The position numbers and the translations under genes were made by a program. The notes under the pieces were generated by a model. That model had not been told where the DNA came from and made no database searches. It saw only the letters and a program-made list of their open reading frames with translations. A stretch of DNA of 64,000 nt from Methylomonas sp. LW13. GTDB taxonomy: Bacteria > Pseudomonadota > Gammaproteobacteria > Methylococcales > Methylomonadaceae. Positions within the stretch are counted from its first letter, which is position 1. Every line of letters starts with the position of its first letter. Below are positions 37,337-46,941 of this stretch, piece by piece. The stretch covers positions 682,001 through 746,000 of the forward strand of contig NZ_CP033381.1 of NCBI RefSeq assembly GCF_016865255.1. The letters run 5' to 3'.

Positions 37337-40114
37337 ATGCGTCAGATATTTGAACCGCAAGCACTAATTACACAAAGCCTTTCAGCGATACTCTGCGTGA
37401 CGCTGGCCTGGACACCGTTTGGTATCTCCTGGGCGGATGCGATTCAAGCGGCCGGGCGCGATGGCCAGCAACTGGGCGAGCAAGTCCTCGGCGGTTTTGC
37501 GTTTCCGCTCGATACTGGCAATGGTTCGCTGACCTTGAATCCTGGGACGGCTCAGGAAAGCGCCATTTCCATAGGCACCCTGTTTCCGGATACCCATAGC
37601 ACCACGACTACGACCCAAGACTTTGCCGATCTTTATGGCAACAACCCCGGAACGATCGCAGCCGGGTTGGACGCACAGACCGCCTTGAACGGCGAAACCA
37701 GCTTCACCGGTGAAGCCTATCGCACCTTGATCGATAACGCTCACCAGTCACACCCGGACTTACACGCCGATCCGATCTGGCAAGCCGGCGACCAGGTGTT
37801 TGCCGATTTTACCCCATGGGCACAGTCGTTCTCGGACTGCACGACCACAACGACCCAAACCGAAACCCAGCAATCGGTGCGGGTGCCGGATTATCAGCTT
37901 TGTCTCCGGCAACCGACGGTGCCGCAAAGCTGCACCGCCACTCACCAAGTCAATGTCGAGCCCTTGATCCGCTTCGTCAGTGGCGACGGCGGGTTTTCCA
38001 GTTGCGGGCCGGGCTGTATGGATTTGTATGTCGGCAGGGTCGGTGATGATTATTGGGAATCCGATTGCGGCTTGTTTACCTGGCAGGTCAAATACGAGGT
38101 CTTGCATCCGGAAGCCATCACCAGTGCCACGCTGGAATACGTCAAGTACGATGACCACACTCGGGTCTATTACGATAATCAATTGATCTATACCGGGTCG
38201 AGTGGCTGGTACGGGGATTGCGAGCTTTACACCAGTTGGAACGAATATCCCAACACTAATGTGCTGTATGCCTTCAACAGTAGCGGCATCAAGGTGTTCA
38301 AAGAAGAAACCCGCGTGTCCGGACGCGGCGAAGGTTATTCGCGAATTCGCTTGCGTTATGACCTGTCGAAACTGATCACCCAGGACGAATGGAGCTGGAG
38401 CGGGCCGAATTGCCAAAACCTGGCCAATGCAATTACCGATGGCATTTGCCAGGCTGGCAGTCAATTGAGTTGCACGAACGATCCTGCCAATGCTTCGGGC
38501 TGTTACGTCGATCCCACGTCGCAAGTGATGGTCTGCGGCTCAGATTTGGCCCAAGCCCCGGTGGCCAGTTCGTCAGGGATTCGCAATACCTGCATGGCTA
38601 TTCAAGCCTCAGGGCATTGCGATTTGAATCAGTATGGGCAATGTTGGACCGACACCGCCGGCACCCACTGTTTGGAGCCGCCTGCGAATGGTATGCCCAA
38701 CAAGACCTGTGAATCATTGGAAACCAAAGGCTGCTCGTTCATCAAAAGCCAATGTACCAGTGTACTCGCCTCAGGCACCTGCTGGGACAGCGTCGATACC
38801 TACGACTGCGGGCAAACGGTGGGCATTCCCGGCATTCAAAGCAACACCCAACAACAATGCGCCGGACCGATCCGCTGCATGGGCGAAGAGTGCATCAGCG
38901 TGAATCGCACTCAGAGCCAGGATTTTAGCAAGGCGGTCGCCTTACTCAATAGTGCCCAGCAAATGGCGATGGACTTACAGTGCGACTATGCCAATGCCGA
39001 TTTGCAGCAAAAGGATCCGACTACCTGCCAGGTATTTCAAGGCAAACCCGCCAGTTGCAAAATGGTCGGTGGCGCGCTCAGTCTGGTCGATTGCTGCGAA
39101 ACGCCCTCGGGTGCCATGGGATTAGGTCAATATATTGATTTGCTGATCGCCACCAGTCAGATGGACGGTGCCGTCATGGCTATGGACAGCACCTCCGCCT
39201 TCCGGGGCGCCTGGGAAACCATGCGTACTCCGTTTACCTTGGCCGGCGATGCCTGGAACAGTTTTCAGGCGGATTTTGCTTCGGGCGTCAATAACTTGGT
39301 CGGCACCGACATGCTGAGTACCAGCGACATTGCCTCGCAAGGTTTACTGGATTCACTCAAAGGCGAATTGATGAAGTCGGTGGCGGAATGGATCGGCCAG
39401 ACCTTTGGCGAAGCGGCTGGTAACGCACTGTTCAGTGCCGGCGGTCAGGCAGCATTTGATGCGGCGGGCAATCTCACACCCGCCGCGCAATCGGGTGGTG
39501 TGCAATTAGGCGGCGGCGCGGCAGTGGCAGGACAACTGCTCAGCACCTTGATGACAGCCTATACCGTGGTGATGATCATCATCATGATTATCCAGATCGT
39601 CTACTCCTGCGAAGAACCAGAATACGAACTCGCCGCCAAGAAACAGCTCAAAGTCTGCACGGATCTCGGTACCTATTGCGAGAGCAAGGTGGCTGGTGTG
39701 TGTTGGGTGCGTAAGGAAAGTTACTGCTGCTACAACTCGCCGCTAGCGCGCATCCTCAACGAACAAATCAAACCGCAGCTGGGCATGGATTTTGGGACGC
39801 CGGAAACTCCCAGTTGTACCGGGATTAAAGTCGCAGATCTGGACCGCGTGGACTGGACACAGGTCAATCTCGACGAGTGGTTGGCGATTCTGGCTCAGAC
39901 CGGGCATTTGCCGTCCGCCGCCAATGCCGCTTCCATGCTGAATCTGGATCAACTCACCGGAACGGGCAGCCGACTCAATCCGCAGAAATACGGCGCGGCC
40001 TCCAGCGGCCGACAAGACACCTTGACCCGCACCCAAGGCCGGATGACCGACCTGGACGTCCCTACGGTCAAACGGCAGTCGGAACTGGAAGGCTGGGGTA
40101 TGGGGCCGCAATAA
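37337..40114 (+). CDS. traN: TraN, outer-membrane mating-pair stabilisation protein
   Basis: The 925-residue protein has a signal peptide and many Cys residues in its centre (CTNDPANASGCYVDPTSQVMVC, then a run of Cys-containing repeats). A TraN-type C-terminus includes a hydrophobic stretch (LMTAYTVVMIIIMIIQIVYSC) and the paired-Cys end (CTDLGTYCESKVAGVCW). It touches the recipient cell and stabilises pairs. It is longer than F TraN (602), as in SXT and IncA/C. The ATG two bases after the traU stop is chosen over an upstream one at 37301. Confidence 0.93.
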   Translation: MRQIFEPQALITQSLSAILCVTLAWTPFGISWADAIQAAGRDGQQLGEQVLGGFAFPLDTGNGSLTLNPGTAQESAISIGTLFPDTHSTTTTTQDFADLYGNNPGTIAAGLDAQTALNGETSFTGEAYRTLIDNAHQSHPDLHADPIWQAGDQVFADFTPWAQSFSDCTTTTTQTETQQSVRVPDYQLCLRQPTVPQSCTATHQVNVEPLIRFVSGDGGFSSCGPGCMDLYVGRVGDDYWESDCGLFTWQVKYEVLHPEAITSATLEYVKYDDHTRVYYDNQLIYTGSSGWYGDCELYTSWNEYPNTNVLYAFNSSGIKVFKEETRVSGRGEGYSRIRLRYDLSKLITQDEWSWSGPNCQNLANAITDGICQAGSQLSCTNDPANASGCYVDPTSQVMVCGSDLAQAPVASSSGIRNTCMAIQASGHCDLNQYGQCWTDTAGTHCLEPPANGMPNKTCESLETKGCSFIKSQCTSVLASGTCWDSVDTYDCGQTVGIPGIQSNTQQQCAGPIRCMGEECISVNRTQSQDFSKAVALLNSAQQMAMDLQCDYANADLQQKDPTTCQVFQGKPASCKMVGGALSLVDCCETPSGAMGLGQYIDLLIATSQMDGAVMAMDSTSAFRGAWETMRTPFTLAGDAWNSFQADFASGVNNLVGTDMLSTSDIASQGLLDSLKGELMKSVAEWIGQTFGEAAGNALFSAGGQAAFDAAGNLTPAAQSGGVQLGGGAAVAGQLLSTLMTAYTVVMIIIMIIQIVYSCEEPEYELAAKKQLKVCTDLGTYCESKVAGVCWVRKESYCCYNSPLARILNEQIKPQLGMDFGTPETPSCTGIKVADLDRVDWTQVNLDEWLAILAQTGHLPSAANAASMLNLDQLTGTGSRLNPQKYGAASSGRQDTLTRTQGRMTDLDVPTVKRQSELEGWGMGPQ

Positions 40115-40127
40115 TGCGGCCAGAGGC

Positions 40128-40285
40128 TTACTGAACGGCGTCTTTCAAACCTTTACCGGCTTTGAAAGAAGGTAATTTAGCAGCAGCAATGGTGATTGCT
40201 TCGCCGGTTTGAGGATTGCGGCCGCTGCGTTCGGCACGCTCTTTCACTTCGAAGGAAGCGAAGCCCACCAAAGCCAAAGAATCTA
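40128..40285 (-). pseudogene. hupB: HU-type DNA-binding protein remnant (C-terminal half)
   Basis: The minus strand reads [20 protein letters not shown], then [12 protein letters not shown] and [13 protein letters not shown] with a normal stop. This is the second half of an HU subunit including the DNA-binding arm (GRNPQTGE). The first 35-40 residues are missing: HU homology ends near 40285, and drmC starts at 40300. The gene was cut when the DISARM block entered. No matching N-terminal half is seen at the other end of the block (59621-60049). Confidence 0.85.
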
Positions 40286-40299
40286 ACACGACAACAGTT

Positions 40300-41055
40300 T
40301 CAAACCTTATCAACAACTTTTAGTTCGATCATCACATTCAAATGACGTTCCAATAAAACCGGTACCCGACCGCCGGTGATCAAAACTCCCGCTTCCATAT
40401 TTTTTTCCATCGCAAACCCCGTCAAATTTGCGCTGGTGATGAAGCAAGAATTGGCATCGGCCAATGCAATCTTGGCATGAACTCTACCGCCAGAGAAGAC
40501 ATCGGATTTTCGGACCCATGCGTAAAGCGATGTCTCGGGAACGAGCTCTCGCATCTTACCGATCACGTCGATGCTCACACTTCCGCCATGATCATGTGAT
40601 GACTCCAGCAACATCGAAACCTTCACTCCGCGGGTAATCGCTGCATTCAGCGCATCGATGATCGACGATACGTCATACGCGACGAAACTGGTGATGAACA
40701 GTGATTTTCTGGCTGACTCGATGACCTGTAGCAATGCTTGTTCCGTTCGGCGAGCCGAAACGAAAGGTGTCGTCGGTCCGGTCCATACGAGTTCCAGGGA
40801 TTGCTCGGCGCTGATTTTGTCGATTGTGTGAGACGAGGCGGCCAACATCGCGGCCAACTCACCGGCAGAGACTTCGCTGGCCTGCCACGACTTTTTCAAT
40901 CGATCGAGAGCAAACGCCACTTGATGAGTGCTTTCGAAATCAGTCAGCGAAATGGCTTTGGATTTTGCATTCCTGACTCTGTTGGCAATGGCAGCGACTT
41001 TTTCACGAGGCACCAGTGTCACGACTTCGGTGATGGCATCCAGCAATGCCTCCAT
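40300..41055 (-). CDS. drmC: DISARM protein DrmC (phospholipase D-like)
   Basis: The 251-residue protein has the PLD-family motif [20 protein letters not shown] near 191-210 and a second PLD-like stretch before it ([19 protein letters not shown]). It is the usual last gene of DISARM. It starts one base after the drmB stop; the longer frame to 41214 overlies drmB. Only one HxK motif is visible, so it probably works as a dimer. Reports on DISARM suggest DrmC is not needed for every phage. Confidence 0.85.
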   Translation of the reverse strand: MEALLDAITEVVTLVPREKVAAIANRVRNAKSKAISLTDFESTHQVAFALDRLKKSWQASEVSAGELAAMLAASSHTIDKISAEQSLELVWTGPTTPFVSARRTEQALLQVIESARKSLFITSFVAYDVSSIIDALNAAITRGVKVSMLLESSHDHGGSVSIDVIGKMRELVPETSLYAWVRKSDVFSGGRVHAKIALADANSCFITSANLTGFAMEKNMEAGVLITGGRVPVLLERHLNVMIELKVVDKV

Positions 41056-41056
41056 G

Positions 41057-42904
41057 TCAGAACCCCTTGAAGAAACCGGCCTCGGCATGTTCGAAGGTCG
41101 GCACCAACAACGCCCTGTCGAGATAGCGGTTACCGCGTTCACATGATGTTTCCGCCACGAACGAGCAAGCATGGCATGCGGCGGCATGTAGCGTTCTATC
41201 CTTTCCAGGATCATGCTCCGAACACAACGGGTCGGAAGAACACACTTTGGCCCGTTCCAACGCTTGTTTCAGCAATCTTCCCAAGTTTTCCGGTTTACCG
41301 AGTTCGACCAGACCTCCCAAAGTGCCATCGGAATCGGCCGCAGCAGTGTAGATCAAGATACCGGCTTGCGGAATATCCATATTTTCCGCGTAGATCCGTT
41401 CACGAATACTGGCGGCGTTGTAACCACATTCCAGGGCCAATTCCCTGATCAAGAGATGTGCCAGCGTGTGTAGCATGGCATACCGAATACCAGGGTAGTC
41501 GGCATCGGCGCTCAAGTGTCTAGCATTACGCCAACCTCGGTGACCAGTCAGCAGGACATCGTCGAGGTCGGTAACGGCTCTTTGGGCTTCCCAATCTCTC
41601 AGCGCCAGTTCATCGAATTGAATGAAGATACCTTCACCATGAACCTCGCTGGCTGGCACCCATTCGGGTTTGACGCGAGAAATCGGCGCCATTGCCGTTC
41701 TATCCTGTCCAATCGACTCGTCCGGCGATTCGACCCGCGTGAAACCGATCAAGGCATTGACTTCTCGTAAGCGTTCCAATAGCAACACCCGGCTGATTTT
41801 CGACCGGAATCTCTCCGGCACGGCGACGGGTGTACTCATGAAATGCGGATAATCGGCCGGAGGATTCGGGGACGACAATACCAACCATTCGGGGCCTTTG
41901 ATGTCGGATTGCTCGACTGGCTGATTCGTACCGTTCTTGTGATCTTGAATAGCAGCCCAAATCGCTTCCGCTTCGTATGCTTCGATGCCTTGGGCTTCGC
42001 TGCGTTTCTTCAGCGCTTTGACGGTACCTTTCAATTCGCCGAGATCTTCGACATCGGCAAAATCATCCCAATGATCGATGATGATCTGCGACAAAGGTGA
42101 TCCATTCTGTTGCGGAATAGCCAATGCCGATAGGTTCATCGGAAACCAACTGTTGGTGGCTCCCAAAAGCACCGCTCTGGGTTCTTCGGTGCAATCGGCA
42201 TCGAATTTATCCAGGTGCGGGTGACGCCCTCGGCAACCCGGAAGATTTTCCCTACCGGCGCGCCCAAAGGCATGCGCCATGCTGCGGGATGCCGTACAAG
42301 CATCGCATTTGACCCAGAGATTTTCGGTTTGTAGCGATGCACCGCTTTCGAAAAAACGTAAAGTACCTTTGCATTCGCTGGGACCACCATGTACGAAATA
42401 ATGCCACGGAAAATCGTCCAAATGGCCGCCACGACAGGCCAACAAGAAACGCGCGGGAACCGCATCGGCATCCTTGGCTTTGTCACTGCCTTTCGAACCC
42501 GTGCAGCCTTTATGCACGAATTTCGTCATTTCGGGTCTATATCGATTTTCTTTCAAACCGAACAAACCCAGATCATAAGGTGAGAGCAAGCCGCATTTCA
42601 CACACCGTAGCCACCGGGGAAAGGGGCGCACGGGAACACCGATGTTCGACTCGGCCGACCAAACATCGACCACTTCGTTCTTGCTGAATGGAGGCATGCG
42701 CAGACTTTCGACCTGTCCGCCCAGCACCTGCCGCACGGCATTCAACAAACGGGCCTCATGGATGGGTTGGCATCGGTCGCGCTCCCAACGGTCGATACCG
42801 GAGGTCACCACCGACATGTTCGGCAAATCGATCAGAGCCCCCGGACCATAGGTCCACAGCAATTGGCTGGGACGCACCTCGCCAACCGGCGTCTTTTCAC
42901 TCAT
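41057..42904 (-). CDS. drmB: DISARM protein DrmB (DUF1998)
   Basis: The 615-residue protein starts with VGEVRPSQLLWTYGPGALID, the opening typical of DrmB. The DUF1998 region lies near 470-540 (LLHTLAHLLIRELALECG, then GILIYTAAADSDGTLGGLV). Cys clusters likely bind zinc (VKCGLLSPYDLG; CDACTASR; ACHACSFVAETSC near the end). DrmB forms a complex with DrmA that binds DNA. Its ATG overlaps the drmA stop (ATGA). Confidence 0.93.
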   Translation of the reverse strand: MSEKTPVGEVRPSQLLWTYGPGALIDLPNMSVVTSGIDRWERDRCQPIHEARLLNAVRQVLGGQVESLRMPPFSKNEVVDVWSAESNIGVPVRPFPRWLRCVKCGLLSPYDLGLFGLKENRYRPEMTKFVHKGCTGSKGSDKAKDADAVPARFLLACRGGHLDDFPWHYFVHGGPSECKGTLRFFESGASLQTENLWVKCDACTASRSMAHAFGRAGRENLPGCRGRHPHLDKFDADCTEEPRAVLLGATNSWFPMNLSALAIPQQNGSPLSQIIIDHWDDFADVEDLGELKGTVKALKKRSEAQGIEAYEAEAIWAAIQDHKNGTNQPVEQSDIKGPEWLVLSSPNPPADYPHFMSTPVAVPERFRSKISRVLLLERLREVNALIGFTRVESPDESIGQDRTAMAPISRVKPEWVPASEVHGEGIFIQFDELALRDWEAQRAVTDLDDVLLTGHRGWRNARHLSADADYPGIRYAMLHTLAHLLIRELALECGYNAASIRERIYAENMDIPQAGILIYTAAADSDGTLGGLVELGKPENLGRLLKQALERAKVCSSDPLCSEHDPGKDRTLHAAACHACSFVAETSCERGNRYLDRALLVPTFEHAEAGFFKGF

Positions 42905-45900
42905 GCTTCACCTTCTTCATCTCGTTCCGTGACCGTCGGGCGCGGTCTCCATTCTTGATCTTCGTCCAGTCGATTCGTGTTCATGATCAATCTCACACCG
43001 GGCTCGACTTCACGCATCGACATCGGTACCGTCCAATCGTCCCAGGCTCGCAAACCAGGTGTCTTGATCAACGCAACGGTGGTGTCTCTTTGTTGTCCCC
43101 GTTTTTCATAAGCCAGTATCCTCCCCGGTTTGTTGGCTTCCTTGGCCCAATCGTCCGCCCTGGATTTCAACTCCTCCTTCGCCAATTGCTTCTTGGCGTT
43201 GTCCTCGACGATACCGGCGCGTTTCGCCAAGACTTCGACGACGTCGACGATTTCTCGTTGATGGGCTTGTTGTAAGTGGCTGGCGCCATCGTTCGGCGCA
43301 AACTCGTCATGGCTGAGACGCATGACACTGAGCATCGCCCCGGTCAGTCCACGATCCATCGCTCGCGGCGAGAACGGTGTGACAGACTGTGCTTCGACGT
43401 GCTTGTAGAATGTCGCGTGATAATGCTCGAAAGTTTCGTAGTGCGAGAGATCGCGGGGTCTAGCCCAGGTCAATACCGTGCAGACCAGGCCCGGCGAGGC
43501 ACGTCCGACTCGACTGGTGGCCTGGATGTATTCGGCGGTTCCCTTGGGTTGACCATTCACCGCCATCAATCCCAGACGATTCACGTCGACCCCGACCGAC
43601 AGCATATTGGTGGCCAATACGACATCGATGGCCCTGACTTCTCCGTCGCTCCAACGGCAGACGTGTTTACCCTTGTCCGAGTCGTATTCGACCTTGAACT
43701 TCACTTCCAACTGATCGAGGTACTTCGGTATGTCCTGATTGGATACACGAGACGTCAACTCCTGGATGTTGTTGACACTCCTTTGGCTCAAGCCCGGTCG
43801 ATCGACCAGGCTCATCTGGACACGATAGGATCGCGTTTGTACGTCGTCCTCGGCCAGACGTTTCATGCCGCCCAGTTCACGTAACGAATTGAAATAACCC
43901 ACCATCGTCATGTAAGGATCGGCAGCCGAGCCGAATCGCTCGAACAGCGTCTGACCGGCGGTCAAGAATGCCGTATAGACGCGAATCAACATGGCCGGCC
44001 GCGAGCTACCGGGCGAACAGACTCCTAGGTACCGGCGTCCCGGCCTTTCCTGGATCGGACGCTGAACCGAGAAAAAGTTGTCCTCGACATCCAAGCCATG
44101 GGGCGGAAATACCGCAACCTGGCGCATGAACACGTTGTTGACTTGTTCGCGCGCCTTGCGTACCGTTGCGGTCGAGGCGATGATCTTCGGCCGTATGATC
44201 GAGCCATCGCATTGCCAAGCACTCAGCTCGTCCACGGCCGTCTCATAAAGACCGACCATGGTCCCTAGCGGGCCGCTGATCAAATGAAATTCGTCCTGGA
44301 TGATCAGATCTGGTGGGCGTATCGGCGAAATCGCCTTGACCTTCACCGCTGGCAAGCTTTTCTTTGACTGATGAGAACCGTGGCAGTCGGCATCCGGCAA
44401 TACCAAGCCGTGCCTCGGGCATTCCTGGTTTGCCCGACCGAACAAGGTCCGAACCTCGCCGCGCCAGGCCATCATCGCAAACTTGTCGACCGTGCTGATC
44501 ATCATCGTCGGTGGACGATGGTAGATTTCTTCGTCAACGACCAAAACCGGTATGCCTGGATGAGAACGTTTACTGGATTTTCCTTTGGAGAATTCGCACT
44601 GGCCTTTTTTGTCGCCACAGTAGATCACGGTACGCAGCGTGTCTCGATCGACTTCGATGTCACGGCCCGGTGCGATTTCAGAACCGCACCACGGGCAACT
44701 GGTGAGCTGTGCCGGCGATGCCAAGCCAGCTGTATTCTGACCCGGATTGCGCCTGGCCTCGATGGCGCGATGACTGTCCTCGGTGGTACCCGGCGTCACC
44801 TTGTTACCCACCCACAGACCAATGGTGAAGGGTTCACGGCCCAGGGATTCGTCCCCCTCGTTCAGCGCTTCCCTGCGTATTACATCCATCGCGCAGATCA
44901 GCGCCGTGGCACGCTGGAATTGTTGTAAGGTCAACAAGCGCAAGGTATAGCGCATGATGACGGTCAGGCCGCGAGAGCCGTCGTAGCCACCCAAGTTCGG
45001 TTGCATGCGTCGAATGGCCATGGTGAAGGCGGCGACGCCCAAATACGCTTCGGTCTTACCGCCCCCGGTCGGAAACCACAACAAATCGGCGTAAGCCTCG
45101 ATGGGTTGGGTTCGATCCGGATGTTTGGGGTCGGCCAAAGAAGGAATGGCAAGCAGCAAGAAGGCGAGCTGGAAGGGGCGCCAACTGCGATTTTTCGGCA
45201 CGTCGATGCTGGCCAGCGTGCGCTCTTCCTTTCGCCTCATCGCCAACGAATAGATGCTGCGTACCCGCTGAGTCGCCATCGCACGGTTGGCGAAGCGAAA
45301 GGCCGCCAACGCCGCATCATTGGTTTCCAAGGTGGTGATCCCTTCGCGAAGACGCAAAAGAATCGAATCGCAGCGCTCCATGGCCAAACGAGCCTGAACG
45401 TCGTGCCCCACGACAGCCTGGCCGATAAAGCTACGTTGTTCGCTTATCCACGCCGCATAATCGTCGGTCAAGATGCGCAACGCATGTACCAATTCTTCTC
45501 GCTTCAAAGACGCCAAGGTTTGCATGTCCAGCCAGCCGTTATGCGACATCTGGATCATCGCCTGTCGATCTCCGGTGTCTTCTCCAGGCGTCTCCGTCAC
45601 CGGCACCTCGTATTGGGGCATGATCACGGTACGAATCTCGGTGGCCAACGCCACGTCTTCACTCGCCAGGGCATGAACCGCCACACCGTGGCCGACACCG
45701 AACTCGACGCGATTGCGGTAGATCATCTCCAGGGCTTCGCGCTCTGGGTCCGCACCATTGGCATCCAAGACAGGCCGGCGTCTAAAGATCGCTTGGTTTT
45801 CAGTCCCCGGTGCCGCCCGCACGATCACTTCTGGCTGGAACAGCCAAGCAGTATCACGATTTTCGGGTGGTTCCTCCTGGGCATTGACCAGAAATAGCGT

Positions 45901-46941
45901 CACCAAACGGTCACCATTGGCGTTCGGCGCACGAATGCTGCCTTGAATCCTGATTTCCGGTCGTTCGGGATCGGGTGCCTGATGGGGAATGACGCCCGTC
46001 GTCAGTGGCAACGTCAGTTTGCCGCCACACGGTATACGCTGCCAAACCCGTACCCTGACTTCTTCCTGTTCCACCCGAATCACGTTGCCATCGGCGTCGC
46101 GTATCTTGCGGTTGATGGTCTTGGTTACACCGCCATCCTCGCCCGATAGGCGTTCGTAACATCCGAAACGAACCTCCACTTCGATCGTGGGTGCATCGCC
46201 GGCGACACAAAACGTGAGCCCCATGCTCGAAGGAATCAGCGATTGGTTGCTACTGGCATCGATTTCATCGCCAGCATCGGATTCGGGTTCGACACGACCG
46301 GTCGCTCCGGCGAATTCGGCACCGGGTTCGTGTTGGCCAGGCACCGAGGTATCCACCGACTCCTCGTCTTGATCGATGCGAGAGCCTTCCCAGCCGTCAG
46401 CGGCGCCAGTATCTTGTCTGGGTGCCAATTTGCCGACCAGATAGCGATCGCGCACGCTCATGTCGACGATTCGTTCGTGTGGCCCATCGGCGGGGCCGAG
46501 TAGATCGTCCATCACGGCCAATTGCAACAGCTCGCGAATGTAGGCTTTTTCCTTGGCGCTTTCCCTCGAGCCGATCACCGGCACGTCCTCGAGACGCACT
46601 TTCGCGATCTTGGCCAATCCCTCGATGAAGTCGTTCCATTGCAGCCGCCCCACGGAACCCGAAGACGGCGCCGAGAAACCGGAATCAGCCAAAACCACCG
46701 GCACCTCGAACGGCAGCGCTCGGTCGAAATACAGCGTGGTGTCGTCGAGATCGGAACGAATCCGCATGATTCGGGCGACTTTCGTGATGGCCTGGGTGTC
46801 GTCGATGACCAGAATCCAATCGTCTTCCCGAATCGACTGGTACAGTGAACGTTCACCTCGAAGAATCAGCACGAAGGTTTTCAGGATGGGATCGACGGGT
46901 AACGCTCGATCCACTGCTATCCAGGCATTGATGTCGGTCAT
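42901..46941 (-). CDS. drmA: DISARM helicase DrmA
   Basis: The 1346-residue protein has a long N-terminal region and a superfamily 2 helicase core. Walker A is FPTGGGKTEAYLG near 620-632, the Walker B variant is DEFH in LIIQDEFHLISG near 878, and the C-terminal motor motif is MLSVGVDVNRLGL near 1115 with QATSRVGRA. DEFH instead of DEAH is usual for DrmA. With DrmB it recognises unmethylated or free-end phage DNA. It overlaps both neighbours by ATGA, so the AlbA_2 gene before it is in the same unit. Confidence 0.94.
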   Translation of the reverse strand: MTDINAWIAVDRALPVDPILKTFVLILRGERSLYQSIREDDWILVIDDTQAITKVARIMRIRSDLDDTTLYFDRALPFEVPVVLADSGFSAPSSGSVGRLQWNDFIEGLAKIAKVRLEDVPVIGSRESAKEKAYIRELLQLAVMDDLLGPADGPHERIVDMSVRDRYLVGKLAPRQDTGAADGWEGSRIDQDEESVDTSVPGQHEPGAEFAGATGRVEPESDAGDEIDASSNQSLIPSSMGLTFCVAGDAPTIEVEVRFGCYERLSGEDGGVTKTINRKIRDADGNVIRVEQEEVRVRVWQRIPCGGKLTLPLTTGVIPHQAPDPERPEIRIQGSIRAPNANGDRLVTLFLVNAQEEPPENRDTAWLFQPEVIVRAAPGTENQAIFRRRPVLDANGADPEREALEMIYRNRVEFGVGHGVAVHALASEDVALATEIRTVIMPQYEVPVTETPGEDTGDRQAMIQMSHNGWLDMQTLASLKREELVHALRILTDDYAAWISEQRSFIGQAVVGHDVQARLAMERCDSILLRLREGITTLETNDAALAAFRFANRAMATQRVRSIYSLAMRRKEERTLASIDVPKNRSWRPFQLAFLLLAIPSLADPKHPDRTQPIEAYADLLWFPTGGGKTEAYLGVAAFTMAIRRMQPNLGGYDGSRGLTVIMRYTLRLLTLQQFQRATALICAMDVIRREALNEGDESLGREPFTIGLWVGNKVTPGTTEDSHRAIEARRNPGQNTAGLASPAQLTSCPWCGSEIAPGRDIEVDRDTLRTVIYCGDKKGQCEFSKGKSSKRSHPGIPVLVVDEEIYHRPPTMMISTVDKFAMMAWRGEVRTLFGRANQECPRHGLVLPDADCHGSHQSKKSLPAVKVKAISPIRPPDLIIQDEFHLISGPLGTMVGLYETAVDELSAWQCDGSIIRPKIIASTATVRKAREQVNNVFMRQVAVFPPHGLDVEDNFFSVQRPIQERPGRRYLGVCSPGSSRPAMLIRVYTAFLTAGQTLFERFGSAADPYMTMVGYFNSLRELGGMKRLAEDDVQTRSYRVQMSLVDRPGLSQRSVNNIQELTSRVSNQDIPKYLDQLEVKFKVEYDSDKGKHVCRWSDGEVRAIDVVLATNMLSVGVDVNRLGLMAVNGQPKGTAEYIQATSRVGRASPGLVCTVLTWARPRDLSHYETFEHYHATFYKHVEAQSVTPFSPRAMDRGLTGAMLSVMRLSHDEFAPNDGASHLQQAHQREIVDVVEVLAKRAGIVEDNAKKQLAKEELKSRADDWAKEANKPGRILAYEKRGQQRDTTVALIKTPGLRAWDDWTVPMSMREVEPGVRLIMNTNRLDEDQEWRPRPTVTERDEEGEA

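Noticed and set aside
41056-41214. A longer DrmC starting inside drmB
   Set aside because: The added residues are the antisense-free overlap of drmB in another frame, and the ATG at 41055 directly follows the drmB stop.
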